From assembly GCA_047967505.1 (NCBI GenBank), contig CM106541.1: a stretch of DNA of 64,000 nt; one strand, 5' to 3'. Below, in pieces: positions 1-10,470 of the stretch. Position numbers and translations under genes: made by a program. How positions within the stretch are numbered: position 1 is the stretch's first letter; each line of letters starts with the position of its first letter. This DNA comes from Dipteris shenzhenensis. Its lineage: Eukaryota; Polypodiophyta; Polypodiopsida; Gleicheniales. The notes under the pieces are model-generated. The model was not told where the DNA came from. It ran no database searches and saw only the letters and a program-made list of their open reading frames with translations.

Positions 1-71
1 CATGCAAGCATGGAACACCAGGTTGTGAGCAATGGCAATGCATGACTGACTATCATAGCATATAGATGTGG
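1..71 (-). pseudogene. Ty1/copia RNase H fragment (distal half of an interrupted pol)
   Basis: The reverse complement translates as a copia RNase H segment containing YDSQS, then AIAHN and VFHA, the usual DNQSAI...NPVFHxRTKHI block. The reading stops at the gypsy LTR at 72 and resumes in frame at 8928. Together the two parts give DVPT-SICYDSQS across the junction once the gypsy element and one TSD copy are removed. The fragment runs off the left edge of the window. It degrades the RNA strand during reverse transcription in intact relatives; here it is a broken remnant. Confidence 0.85.
67..71. repeat. Target-site duplication TGTGG (left copy)
   Basis: TGTGG lies directly before the first base of the 5' LTR and again at 8923-8927 directly after the 3' LTR. 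Five bases is the normal gypsy integrase duplication. Confidence 0.95.
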
Positions 72-532
72 TGTTACGCTCTAGCCGAGGTAGCATGACC
101 TCGGAAGAATCAGTCGACATTTCCCTTAAAGGATCTATCTTTGTAATATATTTGTTTGCGCTTCATGTAAATGATCGGGAGGGAATTAATGTCAAGGTCC
201 TAGGTGAGGGCTGATAGCACCAGACTAGGTAGATCTAAGGCCAAGGGCCTAGTGCAAAGATTGTGCCTAGGGGCAAAGGATTTAAATGCATCCCAAGAGA
301 GGGGTGAAATGTTGCATTAGGAAGGCCCTATAGGGATGACATGTGGCATCTAGATCTATCTAGGGAATTGGGGCTTGTTGAGGCTAGTGAGAGAAGAGAA
401 GGAAATTATTCACGTAAGATTTCGAACGGAAAGTCTCTGTCTGCTTGTTAGCCTCAGCAAGAATTGGCTGGGAGGTGATTCATGGTGCTGCTCCCGTGAT
501 ATGAAGATACAATTAGGAAAGAGTGCTTTACA
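72..532 (+). repeat. Gypsy 5' LTR
   Basis: Begins TGTTACGCTC and ends TTTACA (TG...CA). It aligns end to end with 8463-8922. It should hold the element's promoter and polyadenylation signals; I cannot place a TATA box with confidence. Confidence 0.95.
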
Positions 533-534
533 AT

Positions 535-546
535 TGGTATCAGAGC
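535..546 (+). other. Primer binding site (initiator Met tRNA)
   Basis: TGGTATCAGAGC lies two bases after the 5' LTR end. This is the standard plant complement to the 3' end of initiator methionine tRNA, used to prime minus-strand DNA synthesis. Confidence 0.95.
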
Positions 547-1788
547 ACATGGCTACGATTAGGATGGGATTGACGAACGGCACGGTGATCCTCTGACGCT
601 GGCCTACGAACAGGCCTACGCAAGCTAGTATAGGGAGATAGAAGGTCTCCGATGTAGAGAGTGGAGCGTAGGTGGCGAGTTGACAGTCCGTGACCGACCT
701 CAGATTAACGGAGATTCCATCCGGGCCAATCGACGGATAGGCAAGGAATTCGACCCTTCACGTGATCGACAACAGGCCTGGAGCAAAGGGGCGAGGCAAC
801 GGGCTGACCGCAACGAAGCTGCTGACGAGGCCCGTGATCGATGGCGCTCCCGTAACTACAACGGAAGGGGGGCGTAGCTGGAAGGACAGAGCTGGATCGT
901 CGACGGTCGGACCTGAGCGTGTAGCACCGTGCATCGATCGGCACTGGTCTATGCAAGCTGTCGCAGAGCTGAGGAAAGGAAGGGATCAACGAGATTGTCG
1001 ATGATCATCCAATAAGGCCCTTCGACGTTGATAGTTGGTGGCTGACGCAGATCAACGGAAAGCCCAAGGGGAGGTGCTGGAACGGATAGCAGCAGCTCGT
1101 GAGCGGGGAGATCATGTGGCACGATTAGCCTGACAGACAAAGGATGAGGCCTTTGATAATTCGGCGAAGGTGACGTAGAATAGCAGAGGTCTAGTCGGGA
1201 TTGGTGCACGTAAGCTGTGACCTGGGGCGCAGAGGCGACGTAGATAGCGTGGAGCGCTAGTCAACGGACAACTGTCCCACATAGTCCGAAATTGGCCAGC
1301 AAGCGTGGGAACTGTGACTGCAGACTGTTGGCGGGATCTGCATGGAATCAGAAAGACTGTGACGAAACCGTTCATGACCAAGGAGCTTTCTTTGACCTCC
1401 ATTAGTTCGTGTTGTTGTTTTTTTCTTCTCGATTTAGTCGGGCGGTGCTCTACTTCCATAGATAGGATCTCGTTGAATGATCAGCCTGCATGAGGCTTTA
1501 ATGTTGTAGCAGGGACAGATTATGCCTGTGCATATGCCTGTGTGCTTCAGTCAAAGTCAATTTGTAGGAATTTCCCTAGTATAGGGAAAAGCACCATTTG
1601 AGATATATGCCTGTGTTAAATGCCTGATCAGTGTGAATGTGGGATTGCAGGAATTCCCTAGTATAGGGAATTGTGTCAGACTGTTAGTACACTGAATTGT
1701 GCGAGCTAGTAAATACAGCTTTCTAGTGGTGTTAAAAAAAAAACAAACAAATAAACAAACAAACAAAACAAAACACCTATTGAATAGA
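547..1788 (+). other. Gypsy 5' leader
   Basis: About 1.24 kb between the primer site and the gag start. Short ORFs on both strands overlap one another and match no family I know, so I read it as untranslated leader. It contains two hairpins (1571-1589, 1652-1672) and, just before gag, an A-rich run with repeated CAAA units (about 1735-1775). Confidence 0.75.
1571..1672 (+). repeat. Pair of near-identical hairpins in the gypsy leader
   Basis: TTTCCCTA-GTA-TAGGGAAA at 1571-1589 and AATTCCCTA-GTA-TAGGGAATT at 1652-1672 are perfect stems with the same GTA loop. The stem bases that differ between copies differ on both arms, so pairing is kept. Confidence 0.8.
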
Positions 1789-2987
1789 ATGGAAGTAGAA
1801 GAAGGAGCTTCCAGGAGGGACCCTGGTGAATCAGGAGTCCGGCCGACCCAGCAGGTGTCGCGCCCAGTAGCTCATACTTTATCTGGCAGGATTGCATTGC
1901 TGGAGGATGCCTTGCAACAGTTGTTAGCGCAGCAATTACAGGCCAATGCAGGGCAGTCCGAACTTAGGAGAGCGATACATAGTATGTCTGCCAGACCTTC
2001 TCAAGAGGAGAAGGGAAAGGCTCCAATGGAACCGGAGTCTAGTGTCCATACGGTCGAGCCTAGGAAGGCTAAAGTGCCAAATATTGCCAATTACAGACCA
2101 GAAAAGTACTCTGGTCGGATGAACGACCGTAGCTCTGATGTCATTGAGACCTGGTTACACAAATGGGACGAGGCGTTCGCCATTTGTGAAATCAGAAATG
2201 ACATCAAGAAGATCCGTGAGGCCACCCACATGTTTAGTGAGGCAGTGGATCGGTGGTGGATTAAACAACAAAAAGATGGTATAGCATCCACTACCTGGGA
2301 GGGGTTTAAAAGAGAGTTCAGGAAACACTTCTTACCTCCTGACGAAGCATTCCGAGCTTGGGATCAATATAGGAACCTTCGTCAGAGAAATTTATCAGTG
2401 GCAGAATACACTGATAAGTTTCGAGAGAATGTAATGAAGGTTGACGAACCCCTACCTCAATCAATCCAAGTGAAAGATTTCATATTTGGATTGAATGATC
2501 GAATAAAAATGGAAGTTCGGGCTAAATACGCGAACACGTTAGATGATGCAATAGCTATAGCCCTGAACTATGAGGATGCCAAGGGCAGCAAGCCAAGTGG
2601 GTTTGCACAGGTCGGAACCCAGTATGGGTATCTGAAGAAATCTGGGTTTAAGAAGAAGTGGACTAGTAGAGGGAGTGGTTCTCAGCTGAGTGGTCAAGCC
2701 AAGCAGGCGAAACCGGCTGAAACTCCTAAATCAAGTACCACCATTGGAGTGAAAAGGAAAGTAACCCCAATGGCAGCCCGGGCTTGGTCTAAGTCTCCCT
2801 TGAACCCAGAACAAAGGGAAAAAGCGAGGAGAGAAGGCTTATGTTTTGGTTGCCTTCAGCCTCATCAGTGGAAGGATTGTCCACGTAACAAAGATCGTCG
2901 GATGGCTGAGATGGTGATCTCAGAGTGCGACGTGGAGATGGAGGGAAGTCCCAAAGCGGAAGAGATGCAGATTCAGCTAGCGGGATC
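1789..2987 (+). pseudogene. gag: Gypsy gag (interrupted)
   Basis: Codes for the capsid/nucleocapsid polyprotein that packages element RNA in cytoplasmic particles. I choose the ATG at 1789 (MEVEEGAS...) because the upstream in-frame codons read through an A-rich leader. The retrotransposon gag domain spans about residues 140-260 (RWWIKQ, W..FK.EF...F, hydrophobic core repeats). A CCHC-like knuckle CFGCLQPHQWKDC lies near residues 352-364; its second spacing is three residues rather than the usual four. A basic linker precedes it. The frame is cut at 2987 by the nested LTR element and resumes in phase at 4942, so gag ran directly into protease before that insertion. Confidence 0.9.
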
Positions 2988-3254
2988 TGTTGGAGATAAG
3001 TGCACACTAGGTGTACTATTTCCCTAGTCTACATTTGTCTAGTCTCAGTTGAGTCTTTGTGTCTTGAGTGTGTGCCATGTGGCACCTCTACAATTATCCC
3101 ATAAGCACTCTTGCTCATGGTCTTGTACTTGGCCCTATATATTCAGGGGTCACATCTATGGAACATATCTCACATCTTTCAGTGTTTGCTTCATCTCTCA
3201 TGCAGTCTTCCCTGATGTTCTAACTTAGGATGATACCATGCTAGATTTCTAACA
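2988..3254 (+). repeat. 5' LTR of the nested element
   Basis: Begins TGTTGGAGATAAG and ends TTCTAACA. The partner at 4670-4936 is also 267 bp and differs at only a few positions by eye (for example GGAGATAAG versus GAAGATAAG), so the insertion is young. Confidence 0.95.
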
Positions 3255-3267
3255 TGGTATCAGAGCC
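3255..3267 (+). other. Primer binding site of the nested element
   Basis: TGGTATCAGAGCC directly abuts the LTR end; complementary to initiator Met tRNA. Confidence 0.93.
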
Positions 3268-4660
3268 ATGAAGATCCCTCTCCTCTCCTCTTCTCTTACT
3301 CTGCTGGAACCCTAGCTTCGTCTATGCATCTTCTTTCAGCCTCTGGCGGCACCTCTACCTCTGCCCACCATCTCTGTCTGCATCGCCCTCTTCTATGCTC
3401 CTGCTGGCCGTCTCTTCTCCGATGTCTGCCCCGCTATTGCTGCTGCACACACCTCTTCTGCTACTGCCTGCCATTAGTTTGGCTCTGCCTCGACATTTGC
3501 TCCTACTACTGGCTGCCGCCTACCTCTTCAGCTGCACGCACTTCTGCCCCGCCATTCTGCCCGGCATCTGCTCCATTTTCTGCGCCATCCAGGCTGCCTC
3601 ATCTATGACAGCCCCACCATATCTGGCCGCTTCTGCCTGCCCCGTCTCTTCCCCTCTTGCTGCTGTGGAGGATCTCTACGGTGCTGTTCGAGTCTACCTC
3701 TTCAAATGCTGTGCGCCACCTCTTCAACAGGCCGCAACTTCTTCTGCATTCTGCCCGTCTACCTCTTCAGTTGCTGCACCTTCAGTTGCTGCACTTCTCC
3801 AGCAGCTGCCCACGAAGATGTACCCTAAAATTCTGCATCTCTGCTCTCTTTGTTACCCTCCGGGTATCGTGGCTTTTGTACTTCATCTCTTTCTATCTGT
3901 AGCAATCTCGATTTGCAGCTGTCTCTCTCTCGGGTTACCCTTGAAAAGGTGGAAGACCTGAGGCAAAAACAAAATGGATTATCTTCTTATGCTGCAATAT
4001 TTCAGTTCTATTCTTAATTGTTCTCTCTCTTGTACGGGATTAGACACTGCGAAGTATGGTAAGACCTTCCCATCTCTCATATCTGTCTATGCTTTCATGC
4101 TATCTACCACCAATGATCACCGATGATGTAGATCATGGGGTAATGTCATGTCTACTTGTCTACATGGACTCATCTTTGTACCTACCCAAGAGGCACCCCT
4201 GCATTACTCACTCTAACAGGAGGGATTATTAGTCAAGGTCCATCTCTCTGTCTATCTACAATCAGTTAGTCTCTCAGTCTTGTGTCTATCAGTGTGATCT
4301 ACAATCATATGTCTTTGACACTCTGTCTATCAGTCTATATGCCTATCTTTTGTGGATTAGCTACCCACATTCTCTTGGCATTTTCTGTCTATGTCCCCAT
4401 TTATCTTCTATTTGTCAGACTCTCTCATGTCTATCTGACAGTCTCTCTCTCTGTGGGACCACTCTACTGGCTGATTGTCTCTCTCTTTGTCTGTCTATGA
4501 TCCACTTTTGTACCTACCCTTGTGGACCCATATGAGGATATCACTTGAGAAGGGTGTCTCAGGATCTTTGTCTGTCATGTCTTATGTCTTGTCTCTCAGT
4601 CTATAGGTCTTTATGTCTGTCTTCTAGTCTTGTCTTTCTGTCTTTCTCCTAGTGTCCACT

Positions 4661-4669
4661 TAAGGAGGG
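4661..4669 (+). other. Polypurine tract of the nested element
   Basis: The purine-rich run AAGGAGGG immediately precedes the 3' LTR TGTTGAAG. It is the expected plus-strand primer site. Confidence 0.85.
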
Positions 4670-4936
4670 TGTTGAAGATAAGTGCACACTAGGTGTACTA
4701 TTTCCCTAGTCTACATTTGTCTAGTATCTGTTGAGTCTTTGTGTCTTGAGTGTGTGCCATGTGGCACCTCTACAATTATCCCATAAGCACTCTTGCTCAT
4801 GATCTTGTACTTAGCCCTATATATTCAGGGGTCACATCTATGGAATATATCTCACATCTTTCAGTGTTTGCTTCATCTCTCATGCAGTCTTCCATGATGT
4901 TCTAACTTAGGATGATACCATGCTAGATTTCTAACA
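4670..4936 (+). repeat. 3' LTR of the nested element
   Basis: Begins TGTTGAAGATAAG and ends TTCTAACA, followed by the second GGATC target duplication (4937-4941). Confidence 0.95.
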
Positions 4937-4941
4937 GGATC

Positions 4942-5446
4942 TTCTCAGAGGTTAGTACCTTGTTTGTTATGTGTGTCTGTTACTAAGCTAGTGACAAGTG
5001 CACCTGATAACATCCTATCTAAGCACGCAGCAACGGGGTATACAGCCTTTAATGATACGGAGTTAATTAAAATGAAAGGACAAGTGGCCAATCATGATGT
5101 CATTGTGTTATTTGACTCGGCGTCAACTCACAATGTGATTAACTCCAAGCTCGTGAAGAGGCTGAAATTAAAGACAAGTCCATCTGACTATGCGTATACA
5201 GTTAGGATGGCAGATGGAAGTTCAACTGAAGTATGGGACCAAAGGGTTACCCAGTTGGAGCTTCGTATTCAGGACTATGCTGAGAAGCTTGATTTTGAAA
5301 TGACCAAGCTTGCTCATGCAGATATAGCCCTGGGTATGGCGTGGCATTCTAGGAAGAATCCAGCCATTGATTGAAAAAAGCACGTATATCAATTCAAGAT
5401 GAATGATGTGCTTTATGTCTTGCGAGGTGAAAAAGATATACCTTAG
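4942..5446 (+). pseudogene. Gypsy aspartic protease region
   Basis: Retropepsin that cleaves the Gag-Pol precursor. The active-site stretch is VLFDSAST, with the catalytic Asp in the DSAS form that replaces the commoner DTGA/DSGA. Hydrophobic strands (AYTVRMADGS, ALGMAWH) follow as in plant gypsy proteases. The frame is continuous with gag if the nested element is taken out: 2987 joins 4942 without a phase change and no stop occurs before the protease motif. Two in-frame stops, TGA at 5372 and TAG at 5444, cut the link to reverse transcriptase. Confidence 0.85.
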
Positions 5447-6420
5447 GGACTGTTGGTTTCCGTGATGGAAATCCGAAAAGCTCAAGTAGAGTTTTTATTT
5501 CTTTGCACAGCGTCAGTAGAGCCGGTTGATGATTCTTCGGCTAGCATTGATGTTACACAAAGTGGTGAGATGGCCAAGCTGGCTAATCTTATAACAGAGG
5601 AGTTCTCTGAATGCTTTAGGGATGAACTACCTTATGGGTTACCTCCAGAGCGGAATGTTCAGCATAAAATTGAACTGATTTCGGGGGCAGAACCTGTAAA
5701 TAGACCTCCCTATAGAATGAGTTTTACTGAAGAGGCGGAGATGCGTAGACAACTGGAAGAATACCTCAAGTTGGGGCAGATTCAACCAAGTTTCTCACCT
5801 TTTGCTTCGCCAGTGATATTAAAGAAGAAAAAGGATGATACGTTTCGCCTCTGTATAGATTACAGAGCATTGAATAATATCACTGCTAAGCACAGGTATC
5901 CGATGGCTCGGATTGATGATTTACTAGATGCATTACACGGAGCCGTGATTTTCAGTAGGATAGATCTTAAGTGTGGCTATCATCAAATCCGGATTAGAGC
6001 CGAGGATGTGCATAAAACCGCTTTCAGAAGCAGGTTTGGTCATTATGAGTTTTTGGTGATGCCCTTCGGACTTACCAATGCTCCAGCGACATTCGTCATG
6101 CTTATGAACGATTTACTACGTCCGTATATCGGAAAGTTCGTAGTACATTTTATTGACGATATCTTGATATTCAGTAAAAGTATTACTGAGCATCGTGAAC
6201 ACTTAAGAGTAGTGTTCAGTACTTTGAGGAAAGCCAGTCTCTATGTAAATCAAAAGAAAACTATACTGTGTATGGTTAGGCTTGAATATTTAGGGTTCAT
6301 AATTACTCCACAGGGGGTAGAAATGGATCCGAAGAAAGTGGCTGCGATACTGACTTGGCCAATCCCTCAGAGCCTGACTGCGTGTGTTGCGATCATTCTT
6401 GGGATTTGTCCAGTTTTATA
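5447..6420 (+). pseudogene. Gypsy reverse transcriptase
   Basis: RNA-dependent DNA polymerase of the element. The 322-residue ORF from 5453 shows RT motifs in order: LCIDYRALN, FSRIDLKCGYHQI (about residues 167-179), MPFGLTNAPATF (203-214), and the catalytic box HFIDDIL (232-238; FIDD in place of the usual YxDD, both Asp present). The thumb continues through LEYLGFIITPQGV. A frameshift near 6380-6395 sends the ORF into a stop at 6419-6421. The correct frame continues as frame 3 with [12 protein letters not shown]. Confidence 0.93.
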
Positions 6421-7709
6421 GAAGGCACGTCAAAGGATATTCCGGAATAGTATCGCCATTGACTGATCTGACCTGAGATAAAGTACCTTTTATCTGGGGA
6501 CAGAATCAACAGGAAAGTTTTAACACCATAAAACAAGCTGTGGTCACAGGACCGGTGTTAAAAATAGTTGATTCTTAGAAACCGTTGTTCCTAGAAACCG
6601 ATGCAAGTGGCATTGCGGTAGGAGCAGTCCTCCTTCAAGAGGGAAGGCCAGTAGCCTTTGAAAGCAAGAAGCTTTCTCCCTCTCAAAGGAATTGGCCAAC
6701 TCATGAATTGGAGTTGTATGCTGTTATCCATGCTTTGAAAACATGGAGGCATTATTTGTATGGTTCAGAGTTTTATGTGGATGTGGATCATGATACTCTG
6801 AAACATTTTTCTAAACAGCCTGACTTGAGGAGCCACCAAGCTAGGTGGGCAGAGCTCATGCAGGAGTTTAATTTAACGATTCGGTACCGAAGAGGAAAAG
6901 ATAATAAGGTTGCTGATGCGTTGTCTCGCATTATGCACAACCTGAGTTTCACAGTATTAGAGAGTGCTCTAATGACCGAGATCAAAGAAACTCAAAAGGT
7001 GGACGAGTTTGTCCAGAGCTTATGGCCTAAGGCTCATGTGTTAAACCCTGGGGAAAATGAAAAGGATGACCTGGCATCCAGAAAAGGCCAAACATATGCA
7101 AGATATACCATAAGGGATGGTATGCTAGTTAGAAATGGCAAGGTTGTAGTACCTGGTCAGAATAATCTCAGGCAGAGAGTCATTCAACAGTGCCATGATA
7201 GCCCGTGTGCGGGACATCCAGGAGTCGAGAAGACATATGATCTCGTGAAGCATTATTTCTTTTGGCCAAAGATGAAAAAGCATATTCATGAATATGTGAC
7301 ACGGTGTTTTTCGTGTCAGGTAAGCAAGGCCGAGCGGGTGAAGCCACCTGGACTTTTACAGCCCTTGGAAATACCACTGAGTAAGTGGGAGAGCATTTCC
7401 ATGGACTTTATTATAGGGCTGCTTACGGCACAAGGAGGGTATGATTCTATCCTTGTGGTGGTTGATCGTCTAACCAAGATGGCTCACTTCATTCCAACTA
7501 GGGAGTCTGTTAGTGCCCCGCAAGTGGCGGATTTGTTCATTAGACATATATTTCGTTTGCAGGGATTGCCTAGATCCATAGTGTCAGATCGAGATGTCAG
7601 ATTTACCGGTCATTTTTGGACAGCGGTATTTGAGACACTAAGGACTGAGTTGGGAATGAGTAGTGGGGATCATCCTGAGATGGATGGTCAGACGGAGAGA
7701 GTCAACTAG
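6421..7709 (+). pseudogene. Gypsy RNase H and integrase (N-terminal and catalytic domains)
   Basis: After the frameshift the frame holds a connection region with stops at 6474 (TGA) and 6576 (TAG). From 6585 there are 374 open residues. RNase H is shown by ETDASG, HELELYAV and the spacer RYRRGKDNKVADALSR. Integrase follows with the zinc-binding HHCC module (GHPGVEKT...CFSCQ, roughly residues 210-245) and the DDE core (MDFI, VSDRD, DGQTERVN). An in-frame TAG at 7707-7709, at a position normally Gln, separates this from the C-terminal part. Confidence 0.93.
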
Positions 7710-8450
7710 AATTTAGAGAATATGCTGAGGGCATATGTGTCATTGAGGCAACATACGTGGGACAAGTGGTTGCCATTGTTGGAGTTTGCCTACAATGATA
7801 GGAAACATTCCTCTACTGGGTTCAGTCCGTTTGAGCTGAACTATGGTTATAGACCAGCAAATCCAACTATAGTTGGAGTACCTCAGAAAGTGCCTAGTGC
7901 CGCGAACTTTGTGGTTCAGATGCGGGAGATGCTAGCACTTGCGAGAGCTAATATCCGCCGGGCTATGGATAGAGCCAAGGTGTATGCAGATGAAAACCGG
8001 TCTATAAGAGTATTTAAGGAAGGAGAAAAAGTTTTTCTCAGAATTCCTTCGCACTCGAAGTCGCTGACTTCAGGAGAGTGTGCTAAGTTATCACCTCGAT
8101 ACTGTGGGCTGTGGTTAATTCTAAAGAGAATAGGCAATGTAGCCTATAAGTTAGAATTGCCACAGGGGTGTAAGGTGCACCCGGTTTTTCATGTTTCGCG
8201 CTTAAAGAAATTTTTACATACAGGTGACTCACTAATCGAAGGTGTGGTTTTGTTTCAGGAAATAGAGGATATTGCAAGGCGCAAACCAACAAGAATCCTG
8301 GACCGAGGAACGATGCAAATATGCAATCGGAAGATACCCACGGTGTTGGTTGCATGGCATGGTCAGCCTCTATCCGAAGCTACCTGGGAATCCGTATACC
8401 AGTTGCAGAGAGTGTTCCCAGATTTTATCATCGAGGACGTTGATGTCTGA
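7710..8450 (+). pseudogene. Gypsy integrase C-terminus with chromodomain
   Basis: Same frame as the upstream integrase, past the TAG at 7707. LEFAYNDRKHSSTGFSPFEL, then the GPY/F-like segment (LSPRYCGLW...HPVFHVSRLKKF), then a chromodomain read from ILDRGTM through VLVAWHGQPLSEATWESV. Chromodomains steer chromovirus integration toward particular chromatin. ORF ends with TGA at 8448-8450, right at the purine tract. Confidence 0.9.
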
Positions 8451-8462
8451 AGAGGGAAGGAA
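8449..8462 (+). other. Gypsy polypurine tract
   Basis: GAAGAGGGAAGGAA lies directly before the 3' LTR TGTTATGC; plus-strand primer site. Confidence 0.9.
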
Positions 8463-8922
8463 TGTTATGCTCTAGCCGAGGTAGCATGACCTCGGAAGAA
8501 TCAGTCGACATTTCCCTTAAAGGATCTACCTTTGTAATATATTTGTTTGCGCTTCATGTAAATGATCGGGAGGGAATTAATGTCAAGGTCCTAGGTGAGG
8601 GCTGATAGCACCAGACTAGGTAGATCTAAGGCCAAGGGCCTAGTGCAAAGATTGTGCCTAGGGGCAAAGGATTTAAATGCATCCCAAGAGAGGGGTGAAA
8701 TGTTGCATTAGGAAGGCCCTATAGGGATGCATGTGGCATCTAGATCTATCTAGGGAATTGGGGTTTGTTGAGGCTAGTGAGAGAAGAGAAGGAAATTATT
8801 CACGTAAGATTTCGAACGGAAAGTCTCTGTCTGCTTGTTAGCCTCAGCAAGAATTGGCTGGGAGGTGATTCATGGTGCTGCTCCCGTGATATGAAGATAC
8901 GATTAGGAAAGAGTGCTATACA
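8463..8922 (+). repeat. Gypsy 3' LTR
   Basis: 460 bp, TGTTATGC...TATACA, one base shorter than the 5' copy. Followed by TGTGG. Confidence 0.95.
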
Positions 8923-8927
8923 TGTGG
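8923..8927. repeat. Target-site duplication TGTGG (right copy)
   Basis: Pairs with 67-71. Confidence 0.95.
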
Positions 8928-10470
8928 GAACATCCTCCTCGGAATAATGAAGGTCATACATGACTTTCCTCAACCTCATGCATTATGTAGTGGCTGCAAC
9001 TGCTGCCTTGTACTCCGCTTCACTAGATGAGAGTCAGTTCCTGGGTTGTTTCTTACTTTTCCATGAAATGAAATAGAAGACCCAAATGTAGATCTTCTGT
9101 CATCACAATCTCTTGCCCAATCTGAATGAGTAAAACCATGGAGATGTAATCATCCCCTGTAGCAAAATGCAAACCAAAGTGAACAATCCCACATATGTAT
9201 CGAAGGACCTTCTTGGCTGCATTTCAATGTGTGACAGTAGGAGATTGCATGAACTGGGATACCAAGCCCATGGCATAAGAAAGATCCGGTCTGGTAGATC
9301 ACAAATAGATGAGCTTCCCAACCAGCTTCCTGTATAATGTACCATTAAACTTCTCAGCAGTATCATACTTGCTAAGTTTGAGTCCCTTCTCCATAGAAGT
9401 AGACACGGGTTTGCTGTCCTGCATATTAAGTTGCTGAATTATACTCAAGGCATACTTGGACTGAGTAACTGAAGTGCCATGTGCCGTTTGCCAAAACTCA
9501 AGTCCCAAACAATAATGTAACAACCCCAGATCAGTCATCTCAAACCCTGAGAATAGCATGGTCTTGATGGCTGCACTCTTTTTTGCATTATTGCCTATGA
9601 GTATAATATCATCCACATATAAAATGAGGATGACTATGTAGTCATGTTCCTGCAGAACATACAAGTTGGGCTCACTTGGAGTATTGCAAAACTGATGTGA
9701 CAGTAGACATGCATGTATGCAATGATACCAAACACGTGGTGCTTGTTTTAAACCAACAAATGTTTTCTGCAACTTGCACACATGTGTTGATGTCCTGCAA
9801 CACTAAAGCTTGGAGGTTGCTTCACAAATACCTCCTTTTGAGGTCTCCATTCAAGAGGGCTGTCTTGACATCAAATTCATAGATTGGCCAGCCGTATGAG
9901 ATAGCCATGGCCACAACACACCTGATAGTAGTCATCTTGGCCACATGAGCAACTGTCTCCTTGTAGTCAATGCCTTCTGCTTATGAATATCCCTGGTTGA
10001 AGGTGAATAACCCTGAGCAACCAAGCGTGCCTTATATTTTTCCAATTCACCATTGACATGATATTTCACCTTTTATACCCACTTTGTGCCAATGACAGAT
10101 CTGCCCACTAGTAGATCTACTAGTTCTGGCGCATTCTTCTGGATAGAAGACATTTCTGATTTCATTGCATCCAACCATAGAGGATTTGTTTGTGCTTCCT
10201 TAAAATTAGCAAGCTCCGCTAGAGCTTCCATCATTGTGGTCATCATTGCATAGTTGACTTCATGAAGTCGCTTTGTGGAACCCCTTGTCCTGCCAAGAGT
10301 GGGCTGATTGCCAACATCTTGGAGAGTGGGTTTTGCCGATCTTTGAACTGAAATTACTCGTTTTTCTCCTACTGGAGCAGGCTGAGACTTTGGTCTTCTT
10401 TGATAAGTAAGAATTTGTGGTTCAACCATCTTTACCTCTGGCAGGATGGGGATTTCTTGCTATTCTGGAA
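8928..10470 (-). pseudogene. Ty1/copia reverse transcriptase-RNase H (proximal half of interrupted pol)
   Basis: Read on the minus strand from 10470 downward. An N-terminal RT block (PLWLDAMKSEM, VIGTKWV) ends near 10073. A frameshifted, stop-containing stretch (YKARLVAQGY) follows. The 161-residue ORF 9299-9781 carries LKQAPRVWY and the catalytic YVDDI. It is followed by LIYL-TRPDLSYAM and the RNase H start (IQIGQEIVMTED, HFMEK) down to VMYDL. The gypsy element then intervenes and the last piece is at 1-71. Upstream pol (protease, integrase) is missing, lost at the duplication/L1 junction near 10.47 kb. Confidence 0.9.

Larger units (their letters stand above)
2988..4936 (+). mobile_element. 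Short non-autonomous LTR retrotransposon (TRIM/LARD type) nested in gypsy gag-PR
   Basis: 1949 bp with 267-bp direct LTRs (2988-3254, 4670-4936), primer site TGGTATCAGAGCC at 3255-3267, a purine tract at 4661-4669 and a 5-bp duplication GGATC at 2983-2987 and 4937-4941. The 1.4-kb interior has no gag or pol motif. It is strongly pyrimidine-rich on the plus strand (TCT, CTG and TGTCTATC-type runs), and its longest ORFs (e.g. 3395-3961) are low-complexity Leu/Ser/Ala readings that I do not accept as genes. It must rely on proteins from an autonomous relative. It is too short for LARDs and long for classic TRIMs; the 5-bp duplication and tRNA-Met primer site do not decide between copia and gypsy machinery. 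Confidence 0.9.
72..8922 (+). mobile_element. Ty3/gypsy chromovirus LTR retrotransposon, decayed, carrying a nested element
   Basis: A complete LTR-to-LTR copy: 461-bp 5' LTR, initiator-Met tRNA binding site, 1.2-kb leader, gag, protease, reverse transcriptase, RNase H, integrase, chromodomain, purine tract and 460-bp 3' LTR, flanked by TGTGG. Order PR-RT-RH-IN is the Ty3/gypsy order, and the terminal chromodomain marks the chromovirus branch. By eye the two LTRs differ at five bases plus one single-base indel, about 1.3%, so insertion is fairly recent. Even so, pol carries several in-frame stops and one frameshift, so the copy cannot make a full polyprotein. It sits inside a minus-strand copia and has itself been hit by the short LTR element at 2988-4936. 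Confidence 0.95.

Noticed and set aside
680-1493. Several ORFs on both strands of the gypsy leader
   Set aside because: They overlap, differ in frame, lack motifs and lie between primer site and gag.
3324-3961. Overlapping ORFs of 94 and 188 codons in the nested LTR element
   Set aside because: Two frames open at once over pyrimidine-rich DNA give Leu/Ser/Ala/Pro strings with no domain; composition explains them.
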